DNA of 64,000 nt from Chelonoidis abingdonii (Eukaryota > Chordata > Testudines > Testudinidae). The DNA is taken from the NCBI RefSeq assembly GCF_003597395.2, contig NC_133771.1, positions 48,300,260 to 48,364,259 on the forward strand. Direction: 5' to 3'. Of the stretch, positions 24,313-35,391 are shown piece by piece (within the stretch, counting starts at the first letter, position 1; every line of letters starts with the position of its first letter). Both the position numbers and the translations under genes were made by a program. The notes beneath the pieces were generated by a model, which saw nothing but the letters and a program-made list of their open reading frames with translations, made no database searches and was not told the DNA's origin.

Positions 24313-24567
24313 GGCCTCGTCTACGCTACCATTTAGGTCAATATAAGTTATGTCACTCAGAGGTGTGGAAAAAAATATCCTCCCCCAAGCGATGTAAATT
24401 GCATCAACTTAAAGTCTACACCGTGCTATGTCCATTGAGGTGGAGTAATTGCATTGACAGGAGAGTGCTCTGCCATCGACATCGTGTGTCTTCACCAGAC
24501 GCACTAAATCAGTGCAACTGCATTGATGGCAACAGCGCTGATTTAGTGGGGTAGAGAAGACAAGCCC
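24313..24567. mobile_element. Harbinger-like MITE, 255 bp
   Basis: Termini ggcctcgtctacgcta (left) and gagaagacaagccc (right) are inverted, within a perfect 3-bp TCA duplication (24310-24312 and 24568-24570). The interior has short dyads around ttgcatcaactt and cagtgcaactgcattgat. It belongs to the same broad family as the elements at 33810, 36574, 41770 and 59036. Confidence 0.82.
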
Positions 24568-25419
24568 TCAAAACCTAAATAACTCACAAAAAGTCCTCTG
24601 TGCCTATAGTTAGGCACTAAATCCATGCTTTGGTGCCTATGTCAGTAGTGGCCTGATTTTCATATGTGCTGAGCCCCCGTAGCTCTTCTTGATTTCTGTC
24701 ACCAAGATAGAAAATGTTAGTCGTTTTTGTCTAATTCTAAGTACTCGAGTTTGAAAGTTTGGCCAAAAAGAACCTTGAAACCTATCAAAGATGAGTTTAC
24801 AATAAAGCCCTGCTGTTGGGCTCAGTTCCATGGAGAGTGCAGAGTAGATGGAAGCAGGTGTTCTCAGAGCTGCTTTTGAAGAGGGTAACAGAAAAGCTTC
24901 GGAGAAAATCTTTCTAATGGCTTCCTCACTCCGTGCAAAGCTGCTATCACTTTCTCTCCATGCCTTACAAGCAGCAAGATGGTTCTCTGGTGTAAAAGTT
25001 AGAACTCTGGGTGCAGAAAGAATTGATCAGAGTTCCAAGGAACTTGGCCTCTCCCCCTGGGCAGTAGCAGCACCACAATGAGCAGCTGGGAGAACAGTAA
25101 TTATAGTAGCCCTTTTTCTTAGAGTCTTTGAAATTTCACGTCCAATGCTATGTGACAATATAGAAATCTTGTTCCACAGGAAGTGTGATGTCACTGGCAC
25201 TGGTCCTATCACAGCAAAAGCAGAACTTCACTTTTTGTTTACTTCACTGGACATCAACTTTCAATGACAATTGCCAGTTTATCAAAGTGCAGATTAACTA
25301 GGTTATATTGTAAACACTCGAGGGATTGTGAGTATTAATTAATGTTTATAAAGATCTTTGGAGATGAAAAGTGTTATGCAAGTGCTCATTACTGAATGAC
25401 GTTTACCCTACTGGATTTC
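24568..25419. other. intronic sequence, no feature seen
   Basis: No recognised gene or repeat. Confidence 0.4.
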
Positions 25420-26584
25420 CAGCCCTTCTGTCTATGGGCAGACAAATGAACATACATAGCAAGCTGTCACCATAACTCGGTGGGTCACAGCTGGGAATAC
25501 CAGATTCAGGACAAACTGCTGAAAAATGGGGCAGCCCTACCCGAAACTGCTGGTTATTCTTCCATAAGATATACCAAGCCAGTAATAAAAGTAAACTTCA
25601 GTCTCATCACACTGGTTAACAGGAAGTCAGAAATGCAGTCTCTTTAGGTATCCCAGCCCTTGTTTCACCACCCAAACACTGTTAATGAGGAGTGGTTATT
25701 TAAAACCAATTTAATCAAACAAAGGGTTTTCTTCTAATACCAAGAGATCAGCCACACAGCCAGGTCAATATATAACTCAGATCTTATCCAATAATCAAGC
25801 TGTTGCCAATCCTGTAGTAGTTACGTTTATTTATAAGAGAAAAGAAAGAGGAGAGAGTTATAATGGTCAAGGAAAACAAATACATGCACTTATTGTAAGG
25901 TCCTTGTATACATTTGTAGCAGTGATGGAATAAACTTCTGGCTTTTTAAGTCTCTGGTAATTTCCAAAAGATTGAACGGTCCTCAGTCCATTGGTTGTAA
26001 AGCTACTGTTAGTGTAAGTCCATAGTTCAGAAATCAGAGCAGGAAAGAGGCAAAATGGAGATGCTTTCAGGGGTTTTTTACTTTCTCCCATATGGAGGGA
26101 CTACTCTCAGTCTTAGTTTGTGGAAAATTACAGCACATGATGGAGTCTAAGGTCACATAAGCTAGTCACATGCCCATTCATGATTTTATGACTCAGGAGC
26201 AGCCACTGTCCAGACTTTGGCTAAAACATCTCCAGGCAGCCCCTTCGGGCAGGGACAGGCTTCTTCCAGCATCGATTGTGTCAGCTAAGTGACCTTTAAT
26301 TGGCCATCAACTTGAATAGTCCATTCACAATGTGTTGACAAGACTGGATGCAAACTACCTTCTGGGTGTTACCCAAGCAGCAAACACATTTGAAATACAA
26401 GTATGCAGTAAATATTCCTAATTTCAAACACAAAATGAAACATGCATATAAACAGGATAATCATTTGATAGATTGTAACTTTTGATACATTACATTACAT
26501 ATTTTCCGTAAGATTTGTTGCAGTTGTATAACAGTGGTAGCAACAATGATATAAATAGTCATATTTTAATCATACAACATCACA
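25420..26584 (-). mobile_element. LTR of an endogenous retrovirus-like element, antisense, probably solo
   Basis: On the minus strand it starts tgtgatgttgtatgattaaa near 26584 and runs to about 25420. It includes AT-rich sequence with AATAAA-like signals. I recognise the text as a turtle LTR family distinct from, but beginning like, the one at 1330-2251. No viral gene lies next to it, so it appears to be a solo LTR. The left boundary is approximate. Confidence 0.7.
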
Positions 26585-27015
26585 CAAGCTAATGAGCCAT
26601 GGTATGGTATAACTTGCCAGCAGCAGCAGATGGCAATTTAGCAGGCCCCTGGCCATTAGCAGTTGACTCTGGATATGGTTCCAGATGGCATTATGCTCTT
26701 CAAACCACTCATTTGCTATTCATCCTTTACTTTAGGGAGTTTTTCTAAAACTTTTACTGAATTTCTGTTTCCCTAGAAATGTTCTTCAGTGAATTACAAT
26801 AGGCCATTACACCTTCTATAGTCATAATGTACTATAATTTGCATGCATAGCTAATTATATTGTCTAAAGGAGCACTTCACAGGATAAAAGATTTTGACAA
26901 GTTTAAGGTTTAGAATATTGTCAATTTACTGGCAGCTTAGGGAAACAAATGCTGTAGGGTTTGTTTTTAAAGTGAAATGTTTATTTTGATTCCTCTCATT
27001 CTGTAGAGTGTAGAC
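26585..27015. other. intronic sequence, no feature seen
   Basis: AT-rich, nothing recognised. Confidence 0.4.
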
Positions 27016-27232
27016 CAGGGTTTCTCAAACTGGCGATCGAGACCTCTCAGGGGGTCACAAGGTTATTACATGGGTGGTTGCAAGCTGTCAGCCTCCACCC
27101 CAAACCCTTCTTTGCCTCAAGCATTTGTAATCGTGTTAAATATATTTGAGTGCTTTTAATTTATAAGGGGCGTTGCATTCAGAGACTTTCTATGTGAAAG
27201 GGGTCACCAGTACAAAAGTTTGAGAACCACTG
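27016..27232. mobile_element. hAT-type MITE, 217 bp
   Basis: Left end cagggtttctcaaactgg and right end aaaagtttgagaaccactg are inverted repeats. The flanks gtgtagac (27008-27015) and atgtagac (27233-27240) form a 7-of-8 target duplication. It is non-coding. The same right-end phrase gagaaccactg closes the element at 60385-60600, suggesting related transposase recognition. Confidence 0.88.
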
Positions 27233-27909
27233 ATGTAGACAATGCCTTGACCTAATGGTTCTGCTACATCCTCCCTCAGATTACATTTTTACAGAGCTAA
27301 ATTCTACTCTGATTTCCAACCTGTGCATTTAGTCATATGGTATGTCAGGGCAGAATTTAGCCCATTATTGTTTATTTATGAACAGTTAAATTGGGCAAGC
27401 TATTGATCCTTATTCAAAAATGTTATATTCCACTATTTCATATATTAATCATATGTAATAATAATGAAGATAGTGCTGTAAATGTGCAAATTCTGTGTAG
27501 ATATGTATACACAATTACTCGTTGGTTTCATTTCTATTCTTGCGCCTTTCGAGTTACCACGTTAGTGTTTCATTTATTTTAAATAGTAATAAATAACTTA
27601 TAACACCACAAACTGTAAGGAAAAAAATAAGATCTGCACAGGAATATATATTTAACCCTCTGCTCATTCCCTTTCTTGGTGTTTTTTCATGGCTACCTAA
27701 AGCATCCTGTATCACACAGATACTCAGCAGGCAACTTGTTTACAAGCAGCTTCCAGTGTAAAAGCCAGCTGCAAAAGGGGAGTTTATATTGTCCCTTGCC
27801 ACAGTTAGAGATACGAAGTAACAGTGAGCCTTTTAAGCCTAAAAGGGGCTCTCAGGTGAGAAGTTAGGTCAGGATTTACTATCTATCATGCACAGGGTTT
27901 CCCTGTGCA
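27233..27909. other. intronic sequence, no feature seen
   Basis: AT-rich DNA between the hAT MITE and the DIRS element; nothing recognised. Confidence 0.4.
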
Positions 27910-27957
27910 GTAATAATCTTTCTTCGTCAAGTGCTTGCTCATGTCGATTCTATTCTA
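27910..27957 (+). repeat. DIRS left inverted terminal repeat
   Basis: The core agtgcttgctcatgtcgatt (27930-27949) is the reverse complement of aatcgacatgagcaagcact at the internal complementary region near 32960, and a less exact complement of the right terminus. Confidence 0.85.
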
Positions 27958-28329
27958 AGTATATGCACGCCCCGTGCACAGTCATTGGAGACTTTTGACT
28001 TAGCAGTATTCAGAGGGTTGGCTGTGGGGCTTCCTTGAATACTGTGCTCATGCGTCAGTATATTAGGCACCACCGACCCAACGCCCTCTCAGTTCCTTAC
28101 CATCCCTCACTCTTGCTTAGAGTGCTTACAGTCCATTGTTCTGTCTCCTTTGTATTTAGTTGATAGGTACTTAGTTAGACCATTAAGTTTAGTTTTTGAG
28201 TAGTAGTTTATGAGTTAGAGTCCCGGCTGGAACTTCACCTTGGAGTGGGCCATACCCCTTCCCTAGGCATTAAACCATGCTCATCTGGAGCTGGCCAATG
28301 CCAATTAGTGACCCCATGAGAGCTGTTTG

Positions 28330-29955
28330 AAGTGTTTGGGGGTGTCTCACAGAAAGGACAAGTGCAGGATCTGCAAAACCTTTTGCCCTGGAACTTAAAA
28401 GGAGCAGGATATCTGCTTGAGGGTCCTCCTCATGGAGGTTTCCCTTTGTCCTACCTCAGAGGCCTTTCAATCGGACTCCACGCCTGGCACTTTGGCATTG
28501 GTGTAGGGCACTCTGTGCCTGAAGCAGGCCTGGTGGCCAAAGAGCAAATAGGCTGGATGGCACTGCAGATGCCAAGCCAGGCAACTGACTAAGCTAAGGC
28601 CCTGGCATCTAAGGGCAAGCTAGTTATGGGACGATCCTCTAAAGAACCAGGGAGCATCCCCAGACTGCAGGCATCAATCCTCATCACTGTGGCCTAGGAT
28701 TCCGGCACTGCAGCCTCGGTCCCCGGTTAGAAGACTCAGTTCCCTGATGCCAAGATCTCCACCTACAAGGCATGGGACACCTGAGTAACTATGCCGATTC
28801 AGTGTACCCATGGTACCATTGGGCCTCCTGCCAGAGATCACCATGGCACAGATCACAGTCGCCTAGGTGGTCTCTCAGGCGTTGATTCCCCCCCAGTGTG
28901 GGATCATTCCAGGTCACAATACCGGTCGCTGGCTCCCCAGTATTGCTCTTCAGGCAGGCATTGGTCCTCGCCCTCTCCTTACCGGTTGCCAGCAAGGTCA
29001 GTCAGCAGATTCAGGCATCTACAGCTCCTCCCTGGTCACTGGAAGGACAATGGTCTGAGGTGGAAGGGGAGTTCAGCCCCTCTCCAATAAAAGGCAAATT
29101 ACCACCAGCCCGCAAGACCGGCATGCCTCCTGTGGTGGCAGCACAGAGGCAGGGGCAGTGGCGGGCAGTACTGGAACCCGTGAGGTGTTCATGTTATGCC
29201 AGTCCCATACTCCCACCATTCCTCCCAAGCCACATCAGACAAACTTCCCGTGGCACAGCTAGCAGTAGAGTTGGAGCACGATGGTGAATCCAACCTACCT
29301 CCAAGAAGGTGGAAAAGAAGTACTATGTCCTGGCAAAGGGATTTGAATATCTCTATATCCACCCTCCAGCGGTGTCTTTGGCCGTGTCTGGCATCAATGA
29401 GAGGGATAGGCAGGGCCAGGCAAGTGGCACACTGAAAAATGAAGACACCAAGAGGCTGGACTTGTTTGGCGGAAAATGTATTCAACTGTCAGCCCGCAAT
29501 TTCATATGTCTAACCATCAGGCCCTACTAGGCAGGTACAACTTCAACCTGTAGGACTCCATCAGCAAGTTCAAGGAGGGCCTTCCACGGGACCGAGCCCA
29601 GGAGTTCACCACCTTGGTGGATGAGGGCAAAGTGGTGGTGAGAAGCACCCTCCAGATGGCCTGGAATGCTATGGACTCGGCAGCCAAGGTAATCACCTCT
29701 GCGGTGGTCTTGACGCACAGCTCCTGGTGTGTCTCAGGAGATGCAGGCTACTCCGGGCTGTCTCAGGAGATGCAGGCTACTCTTCAGGACCTCCTGTTTG
29801 AGGCAGCAGGGATGACTGATGCATGGCTCTATGGCCTTAAAGACTCCTGTGCCAACCTCTATTCCTTGGGCCTATACATCCCTCTGCAGGCTGGAAAGCC
29901 GTTCCATCCCCCACCTCCGTTGACGTCCTGGGGTGTCCTCTGGTTCAGCTCCTGA
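28330..29955 (+). pseudogene. DIRS gag-like region, decayed
   Basis: Position and composition fit the first DIRS open reading frame. Near 28340-28400 a translated stretch with spaced cysteines (shrkdkcriCktfC) resembles the cysteine-rich start of such proteins, and 29530-29955 reads as a continuous frame rich in Gln, Ala and Leu. No frame stays open across the region. I base the identity mainly on its position ahead of the reverse transcriptase, so it is less sure than the later parts. Confidence 0.55.
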
Positions 29956-30269
29956 AGGAAGAAGAAGGAAGAGACAAAGGTTTAAGCGGCAGCACCCTTT
30001 GTCTTCCCATTCCTCTGCCCAGCCTGGTTCTTCCAGAGGCCAAGGAAGCCAGAAGCAGGTGTTTTGAGGATGTGCCCGAAGACAGCACCCCAGTCACTTC
30101 CCAAGATCCATCCCTCTTCCGGTTGGCCTGGTTGCAGCTGACCTTGGACTGTTGGGTGCTCAACATAATATCTTCAAGCTACAGCTGGCAGTTCATGGCT
30201 AACCCTCCTTCTCACCCCCTTTCCCCATCCTTCTTCAGGGACCTTTCTCATGTTCATGAGGTTGAGAAC

Positions 30270-31430
30270 CTCCTGTGCCTGGAGGGTCTGGAGGAGGTCC
30301 CCCAAGATATGAAAGGGAAAGGGTTCTACTCTCACTATTTCCTAATCCCAAAAGCAAAAGGAGGCCTCAGACCCAAGTCTCTCAAGAAGCTGAAGTTTCA
30401 CATGGTCTCTCTGGCCTCCATTATTCTCTCCCTGGATCTGGGAGACTGGTATGCCACCCTCGACCTAAAGAACATATATTTGCATTTTACCTTGGCACAG
30501 GCATTGCCTCTGTTTTGTGTTGGGCCACTGCCATTTTCAATTCACAGCTCTGCCTTTGAGTCTCTCGTCAGCCCCAAGAGTATTTACACAGTGGCCAGTG
30601 GCTGCTTACCTGAGGTGCCGAGCTGTGCAAATATATACAAACCTCGACGACTGCTTAATAAAGGGCCGATACCAGGATCAGGTTCAGTGTCATTTCAACC
30701 TGCTTTGCTCCATCTGTCTTGACCTGGGGCTGTTAATAAATGAGAAAAAGTAAACCTTAGTTCCAGCGCAGCACATAGAGTTCATCGGAGCAGTCTTGGA
30801 CTCTATTCAGGCCAGGGCCTTACTTCCTGAGACCCAGTTCCAGGCCATGGCAGACCTGATCTTGTGCATGCAACCCACCCTCTTACCACTGCTCATATGT
30901 GCCTGATGCTGTTTGGCCATGTGGCAGCCTGTACTTACATGGTCCGACATGCATGGCTCCACCCCAGGCCACTACAGGCATGGCTGGCATCGATCTACAT
31001 CCCCAACAGACACAACATAGGCCATGTGGTCAAGGTCCTGGACCACAATCTGTCATCACGCACACAGTGGCAAAATCCTGCATTGGTGTTGGAGGAAGTT
31101 CCTTTGCAGGGGCCCCCTGCCATCGGTTACCCTTGTCTCCGATGCTTCAGACCTGGGATGGGGATTCCACCTTGGCAATCTCAGCATGCACGGTCATTGG
31201 TTCCATCTCAATCATTCCCTACACATCAATGTCAGAGAGCTCAGATTGGTCCTCTTGGCCTGCCACACCTTCCTACCTCACCTATATAGCAGGATGGTCC
31301 ATGTCCTGACAGACAATACAGCGGCTATGTTCTATGTCAACAACAAGGCAGAACTAGGTCGTCTGCCCTTTTCCAGAAAGCCCTCTGGCTATGGGACTTC
31401 TGTGTACAACATAACATCCATCTTGTAGCC
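30270..31430 (+). pseudogene. DIRS reverse transcriptase and RNase H, decayed
   Basis: Reverse transcriptase motifs are visible across three frames: GFYSHYFLIPKAKGGLRPK near 30320-30380, LDLGDWYATLDLKNIYLHF near 30435-30490, HFQFTALPLSLSSAPRVFT near 30528-30585 and the active-site region IYTNLDDCLIKGRY near 30630-30670. The usual YLDD-type box reads NLDD (30639-30650). A small deletion follows GLRPK. RNase H then appears at 31125-31345 with VSDASDLGWGFHLG, NVRELRLVLLAC and LTDNTAAMFYVNNK, which keep the acidic catalytic positions. Frame changes separate the blocks, so no functional enzyme is encoded. A 79-bp piece of the reverse transcriptase is repeated exactly at 34132. Confidence 0.92.
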
Positions 31431-31734
31431 ACACACCTCCCCGGGCCAGGAATGCCTTGGCAGATCACCTTAGCAGGACCTTCTTGTTTCGCCATGAGTG
31501 GTTTCTCCATCCATAGGTGGGCTACTCCACAGGTGGACCTGTTCATGTCCAGGCAGAACAGGAAATGCCACATTTTCTGCTCCTTTCAGGCATTCGACAG
31601 AGGTTCCTTGTCAGACACTTTCCTGCTTCCGTGGTTGGGGGTTCTAATGTACACCTTCCTCTCAGTTCCATTGATCCACAGAGTCCTGTGAAGTTCAAGC
31701 AGAACAGGGCAAAAGTGATCCTCATAGCGCTGGC

Positions 31735-32900
31735 ATGTCCGCACTAACGCTGGTTCAGCACGCTGCTGGACTTCTCGGTGGCTGCTCCATTATGGCTATT
31801 GCTCTGGTTGGATCTGCTGTCAAAAAAACAAGGCAGTTTTCTGCATCCAGACCTGACAGTTTGGCTGCTGCATGGTTAAATGCAGAGGAACAGGAGTGCT
31901 TAGCGGGTGTCCAACATGTCCTGTTGCGCAGCAGAAAGCCCTCCACCAGGGCAGCCTATCGGGCTAAATGGAAGTGGTTTGCTTGTTGGATCTCAAATAA
32001 ATGCATTCAGCCCAAGAGGGCCTCACTGCAGTTAATCCTGGACTACCTTTTGCACCTCAAGCTCCAAGGCTGTCCCTTTCAACTATCAAGGTCCACTTGA
32101 CTGCTTTATTAGCCTTCCATCCACCACTTGAAGGTAAGTTGGTTTTTGCCCAGAACATGACTGCCAGGTTCCTCAAGGGCCTTGAGCACCTCTACCCGCA
32201 CATCAGGGACCCCATCCCTCCGTGGGACCTGAAACTTGTGCTGTCACAGCTCACAAGACCCCCCACCCCTTCAAGCCTGTGGCTTCCTTCTCTCTCCTTC
32301 TCCTTTCCTGGAAGGTCACATTCTTAGTTGCAGTGACATCTGCCCACTAGGTCTCTGAGATTAGAGCGCTTACCTCAGAGCCTCCCTATGCAGTCTTTTA
32401 CAAAGACAAGGTCTAGTTGCGGTTGAACCTGGCTTTCCTGCCCAAGGTGATCTCACAGTTTCATACGGGGCAGGACATTTACTTACCTGTTTTTGCCCCA
32501 AAGCCGCATAACAAGGAGGAGGAGGAGCATAGGTTGCATTCCCTAGACATCAGGAGGGTGCTAGCCTTCTACATTGAAAGGACCAAGCCATTCCATAATT
32601 GTTCGTCATGGTGGCTGACAGGATGAAAGGTCATCCAGTGTCTGCTCAAAAAATTTCTTCTTGTATCACTGCCTGCATTCACTGTTGATATGATTAGGCA
32701 AGGGTGCCACCTCCGGTGATCGTGAACTCCCACTAAGCCAGAGCGCAAGCCTCTTCGTCAGCTTTTCTAGCTCAGGTGCCTATCCAGGACATCTGTAAGG
32801 TAGCCACCAGGTCATCCATCCACACTTTCACGTCCCATTATGCGCTTATCCAGCAGGCTCAGGATGATGCTGGTTTTGGTAGAGCAGTGTGGCAAGCCAC
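31735..32900 (+). pseudogene. DIRS tyrosine recombinase, decayed
   Basis: The N-terminal SAM-like part reads RSRKPSTRAAYRAKWKWFAC followed by LQLILDYLLHL at 31930-32060. It changes frame to TIKVHLTALLAFHPPLEGK with ARFLKGLEHLYPHIRDPIPP (32080-32225), then again to LAFLPKVISQFH and LDIRRVLAFYIERTK (32420-32590). The last block, IQDICKVATRSSIHTFTSHYAL at 32780-32847, carries the expected Tyr nucleophile at 32839-32841. The Arg-His segment before it is out of frame. In DIRS elements this enzyme replaces the DDE integrase of LTR elements and joins circular DNA to the host. Confidence 0.87.
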
Positions 32901-32949
32901 AAGACCATGAACTCTGAGCCCACCTCTGAGGATATTGCTTGTGAGTCAC

Positions 32950-33060
32950 CTAGAATGGAATCGACATGAGCAAGCACTCGAAGAATTAAAAATGGTTACC
33001 CACCTTTCTGTAACTTGTTGTTCTTCGAGATGTGTTGCTCATGTCCATTCCATTACCTGC
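32950..33060 (+). repeat. DIRS internal complementary region
   Basis: The left half (32950-32999) contains aatcgacatgagcaagcact, the complement of the left terminus. The right half (from 32996) contains ttgctcatgtccattccatt, the complement of the right terminus. The halves share gttac at 32996-33000, the expected circular junction. Confidence 0.85.
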
Positions 33061-33205
33061 CCTCCTGCCCCTTTGTTGGAGTTGCCAGCAAGAAGAAACT
33101 AAGGGGGCGCAAGTTCGGTGGCATACTGATGCATGAGTGCAGCACTCAAGGGGACGCCACAGCTGACCCTACAGATACCACTAAGACAAAAGTCTCTGAA
33201 CACAC

Positions 33206-33267
33206 CTAGAATGGAATGGACATGAGCAACAAATCTTGAAGAATAACAATTATGAAAGGTAGGTAAC
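33206..33267 (+). repeat. DIRS right inverted terminal repeat
   Basis: Carries aatggaatggacatgagcaa and ends gaaaggtaggtaac; it is the reverse complement of the right half of the internal complementary region and an imperfect complement of the left terminus. Confidence 0.83.
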
Positions 33268-33270
33268 AGT

Positions 33271-33297
33271 TTCTCTCTCTCTCCCTCTCTCTCTCTC
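33271..33297. repeat. (TC)n microsatellite
   Basis: A 27-bp TC run interrupted once by ccc. It directly follows the DIRS right end and lies about 120 bp before the exon at 33416, so it may add to the pyrimidine content upstream of that splice site. Confidence 0.9.
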
Positions 33298-33415
33298 AGC
33301 TTCCAACCCCCTACTTCCCTGATACTTAAAAGTTCAGTATCAGGCCCTGAGATCTTATATATAAATGGCAACATTCATTTTGTTCATTTTAAACATCTTC
33401 TATAATCCTTTTCAG

Positions 33416-33540
33416 AACATGAGAGTGCGGACAGTAAAAGGACAAGATTATTATTCCAAATCAGGGGCAAAATTCCATGGAAAAATGGAACAGAAATTTC
33501 TTCTGGTTGATTGTAAGAAGGTCATGTATGGTACTTACAG
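33416..33540 (+). CDS. FAM83B: FAM83B internal coding exon (DUF1669, part)
   Basis: This 125-bp exon encodes 41 residues plus two bases of the next codon. It follows a pyrimidine-rich tract ending ttttcag (33409-33415) and precedes a gtaagttc donor at 33541. It reads [20 protein letters not shown], then [20 protein letters not shown]. This is the second half-motif of the phospholipase-D fold: KFLLVD sits where active enzymes have HxKxxxxD, but the His is Glu here (EQKF). That fits the inactive, scaffold-type FAM83 domain. The phase (0 in, 2 out) joins cleanly to both neighbours. A DIRS retrotransposon ends 148 bp upstream, yet the acceptor and donor look intact. Confidence 0.96.
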
Positions 33541-33809
33541 GTAAGTTCAATACACAAAGCTGTGAATAGAATATGTTTCCTTAAAGGTAAGCAGAATATG
33601 ACTCTCTGATGATAACTAATTCTGCTATTTCTGAAAATGGTCAGTATACTCTATGGTTAACTTTAATATAATATATATTGTATATTATTTAATAACTCTG
33701 ACATAGAAGTTTTGTTGGCCAAATTTTGAACTCCTCATTCAGTATTTAGTGAATAACGACTCAAACAGACTCAATTTGGCTTCAGTTCAAAGAAGTCAGT
33801 AAAAACAGA

Positions 33810-34058
33810 GGCCATGTCTACAATGCTGCTGCGATCGATGCAGTGGGGGTCTATTTGGTGGGACTAGTGATGACTGCAGATTGCTCTCCCGTCGACTCCG
33901 GTACTCCACTGGAATGAAAAGAGGTAAGTTGATGGGAGGGCTTCTCCCATCGACGCAGTGCAATGTAGACACCTCAGTAAGTCGACCTAAGCTACGTTAT
34001 TCACACAGCTGGGGTAACATAACTTAGATCGACTTACCCCGGTAGTGTAGACAAGGCC
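33810..34058. mobile_element. Harbinger-like MITE, 249 bp
   Basis: Left end ggccatgtctaca and right end tgtagacaaggcc are near-perfect inverted repeats, flanked by a 3-bp AGA duplication (33807-33809 and 34059-34061). Internal dyads include cccatcgacgcagtg and tcgatgcagtgggg. Confidence 0.85.
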
Positions 34059-34131
34059 AGAGTGAGGACCCCAGTATTTGTCCCATACCATTTAATTATT
34101 CTTATTTAATATTCACCTTAGAAAAGATTAT

Positions 34132-34210
34132 ATTGCCTCTGTTTTGTGTTGGGCCACTGCCATTTTCAATTCACAGCTCTGCCTTTGAGTCTCTCGTCAG
34201 CCCCAAGAGT
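34132..34210 (+). repeat. exact 79-bp duplicate of DIRS reverse transcriptase sequence
   Basis: All 79 bases equal 30503-30581 of the DIRS element, in the same orientation, 3.6 kb away. Both edges are sharp: the bases before (c against t) and after (a against g) differ, and wider flanks are unrelated. No DIRS terminus or other DIRS segment accompanies it. Confidence 0.95.
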
Positions 34211-35391
34211 GTTTTTCATAAGCTCTCCTGTTAAACTTCTATTTGTAATAGTCCTCCAGATACTTGGATCGTTAATTTGTTCTTTCCTGTTTTGTGTTCT
34301 ATACTGTGATCCAAATTCAGAAGTGATAATGTATAAGGTAAGATAAGTTAGACTCTCTTACACTTGGTTAGATTTCCTTGGACCAACTTATACCCACTTA
34401 ACAATACACAGATGTGTGCAAGGGAGTGAAAATTGGCATAACTTACATACTAAGGAGCTGGAAGAGACTATAAAAATGTGGTAAGCTAAAAGGAGGATGG
34501 CCAACTTCGTCTTTCACATTATTAGACATTTTTATTTGCTTTTCTTGCAATACTTCTCTCTTTTGGGCTCTCAGATTTATTTGCAGCAACATAGAGATTA
34601 TGGGCTAGATCCTCAGCTGGTGTCTGATAGAATTCTGCCAGTGTTTACCAGCTGACAATCTGTCCCTCTACGCTTAGTGAGACTCAGCTAACTAAATTCA
34701 GATGTGAAGTGTGCAAGGTGATGAGGGAAGTGACAGGTTCAAAAGTGAGTAAGTTTAAGGACACAGAGGGAATTTGACTGGTTTGACATCTTTCACCGAT
34801 AATACCTTTGAAATGTTAGTGTCTGTGAGAATGTGACTTTGAAAATTATTATGTCTCAAAGAAAAGCATTTTAGAAAATTACAGTTTTCATGACCAGGCG
34901 CTTTGGGGCCTAAATCATCCATTTCTGCTGAAATTAAGCTTCTATTAAAAAAAAAGTTTCAAGCATTATAATAGCTAGGACTATCATATTTGAATTTGTC
35001 TTCTAAAAATTGGTTAAAACTACAGAACTTTTTAATGTGCAAAAGTACAGTATGCTCATTTAATAACTTAATTGAAAATGAATGAGAAATAGAACTGTTT
35101 TACATGAGTCATTAAGTTAATTTTTGATGTAATTCTATTATATTTTCATATTTCTTTCCTGAAAAATACAAAACTAACTGAACAAATAAAATAAAAGAAG
35201 TAAGACATTCAAATTAACTCAACAATCCTTACTACAATCCTCAGGACCAACAAATTGTAACATATTGCTTAATACCTTCACTTTCAGTTATCTTTCATTA
35301 TTTTGACACCAGGAAGAATGGGATCATAAGATAAATGTATATCTGTTACAAATGTAATCTACAAAATATAACATCATGGTGTGGCACTTTA

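Larger units (their letters stand above)
27910..33267 (+). mobile_element. DIRS-type tyrosine-recombinase retrotransposon, about 5.36 kb, decayed
   Basis: Coding relics appear in DIRS order: a gag-like region, reverse transcriptase with RNase H, then a tyrosine recombinase, all on the plus strand. The non-coding plan also fits DIRS: inverted termini (27910-27957 and 33206-33267) and an internal complementary region (32950-33060) whose halves complement the left and right ends and meet at gttac. DIRS elements are thought to form circular DNA and integrate by recombinase, without target duplications, and I see none here. All frames are broken. The element lies in the same orientation as FAM83B and ends 148 bp before an exon. 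Confidence 0.9.
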
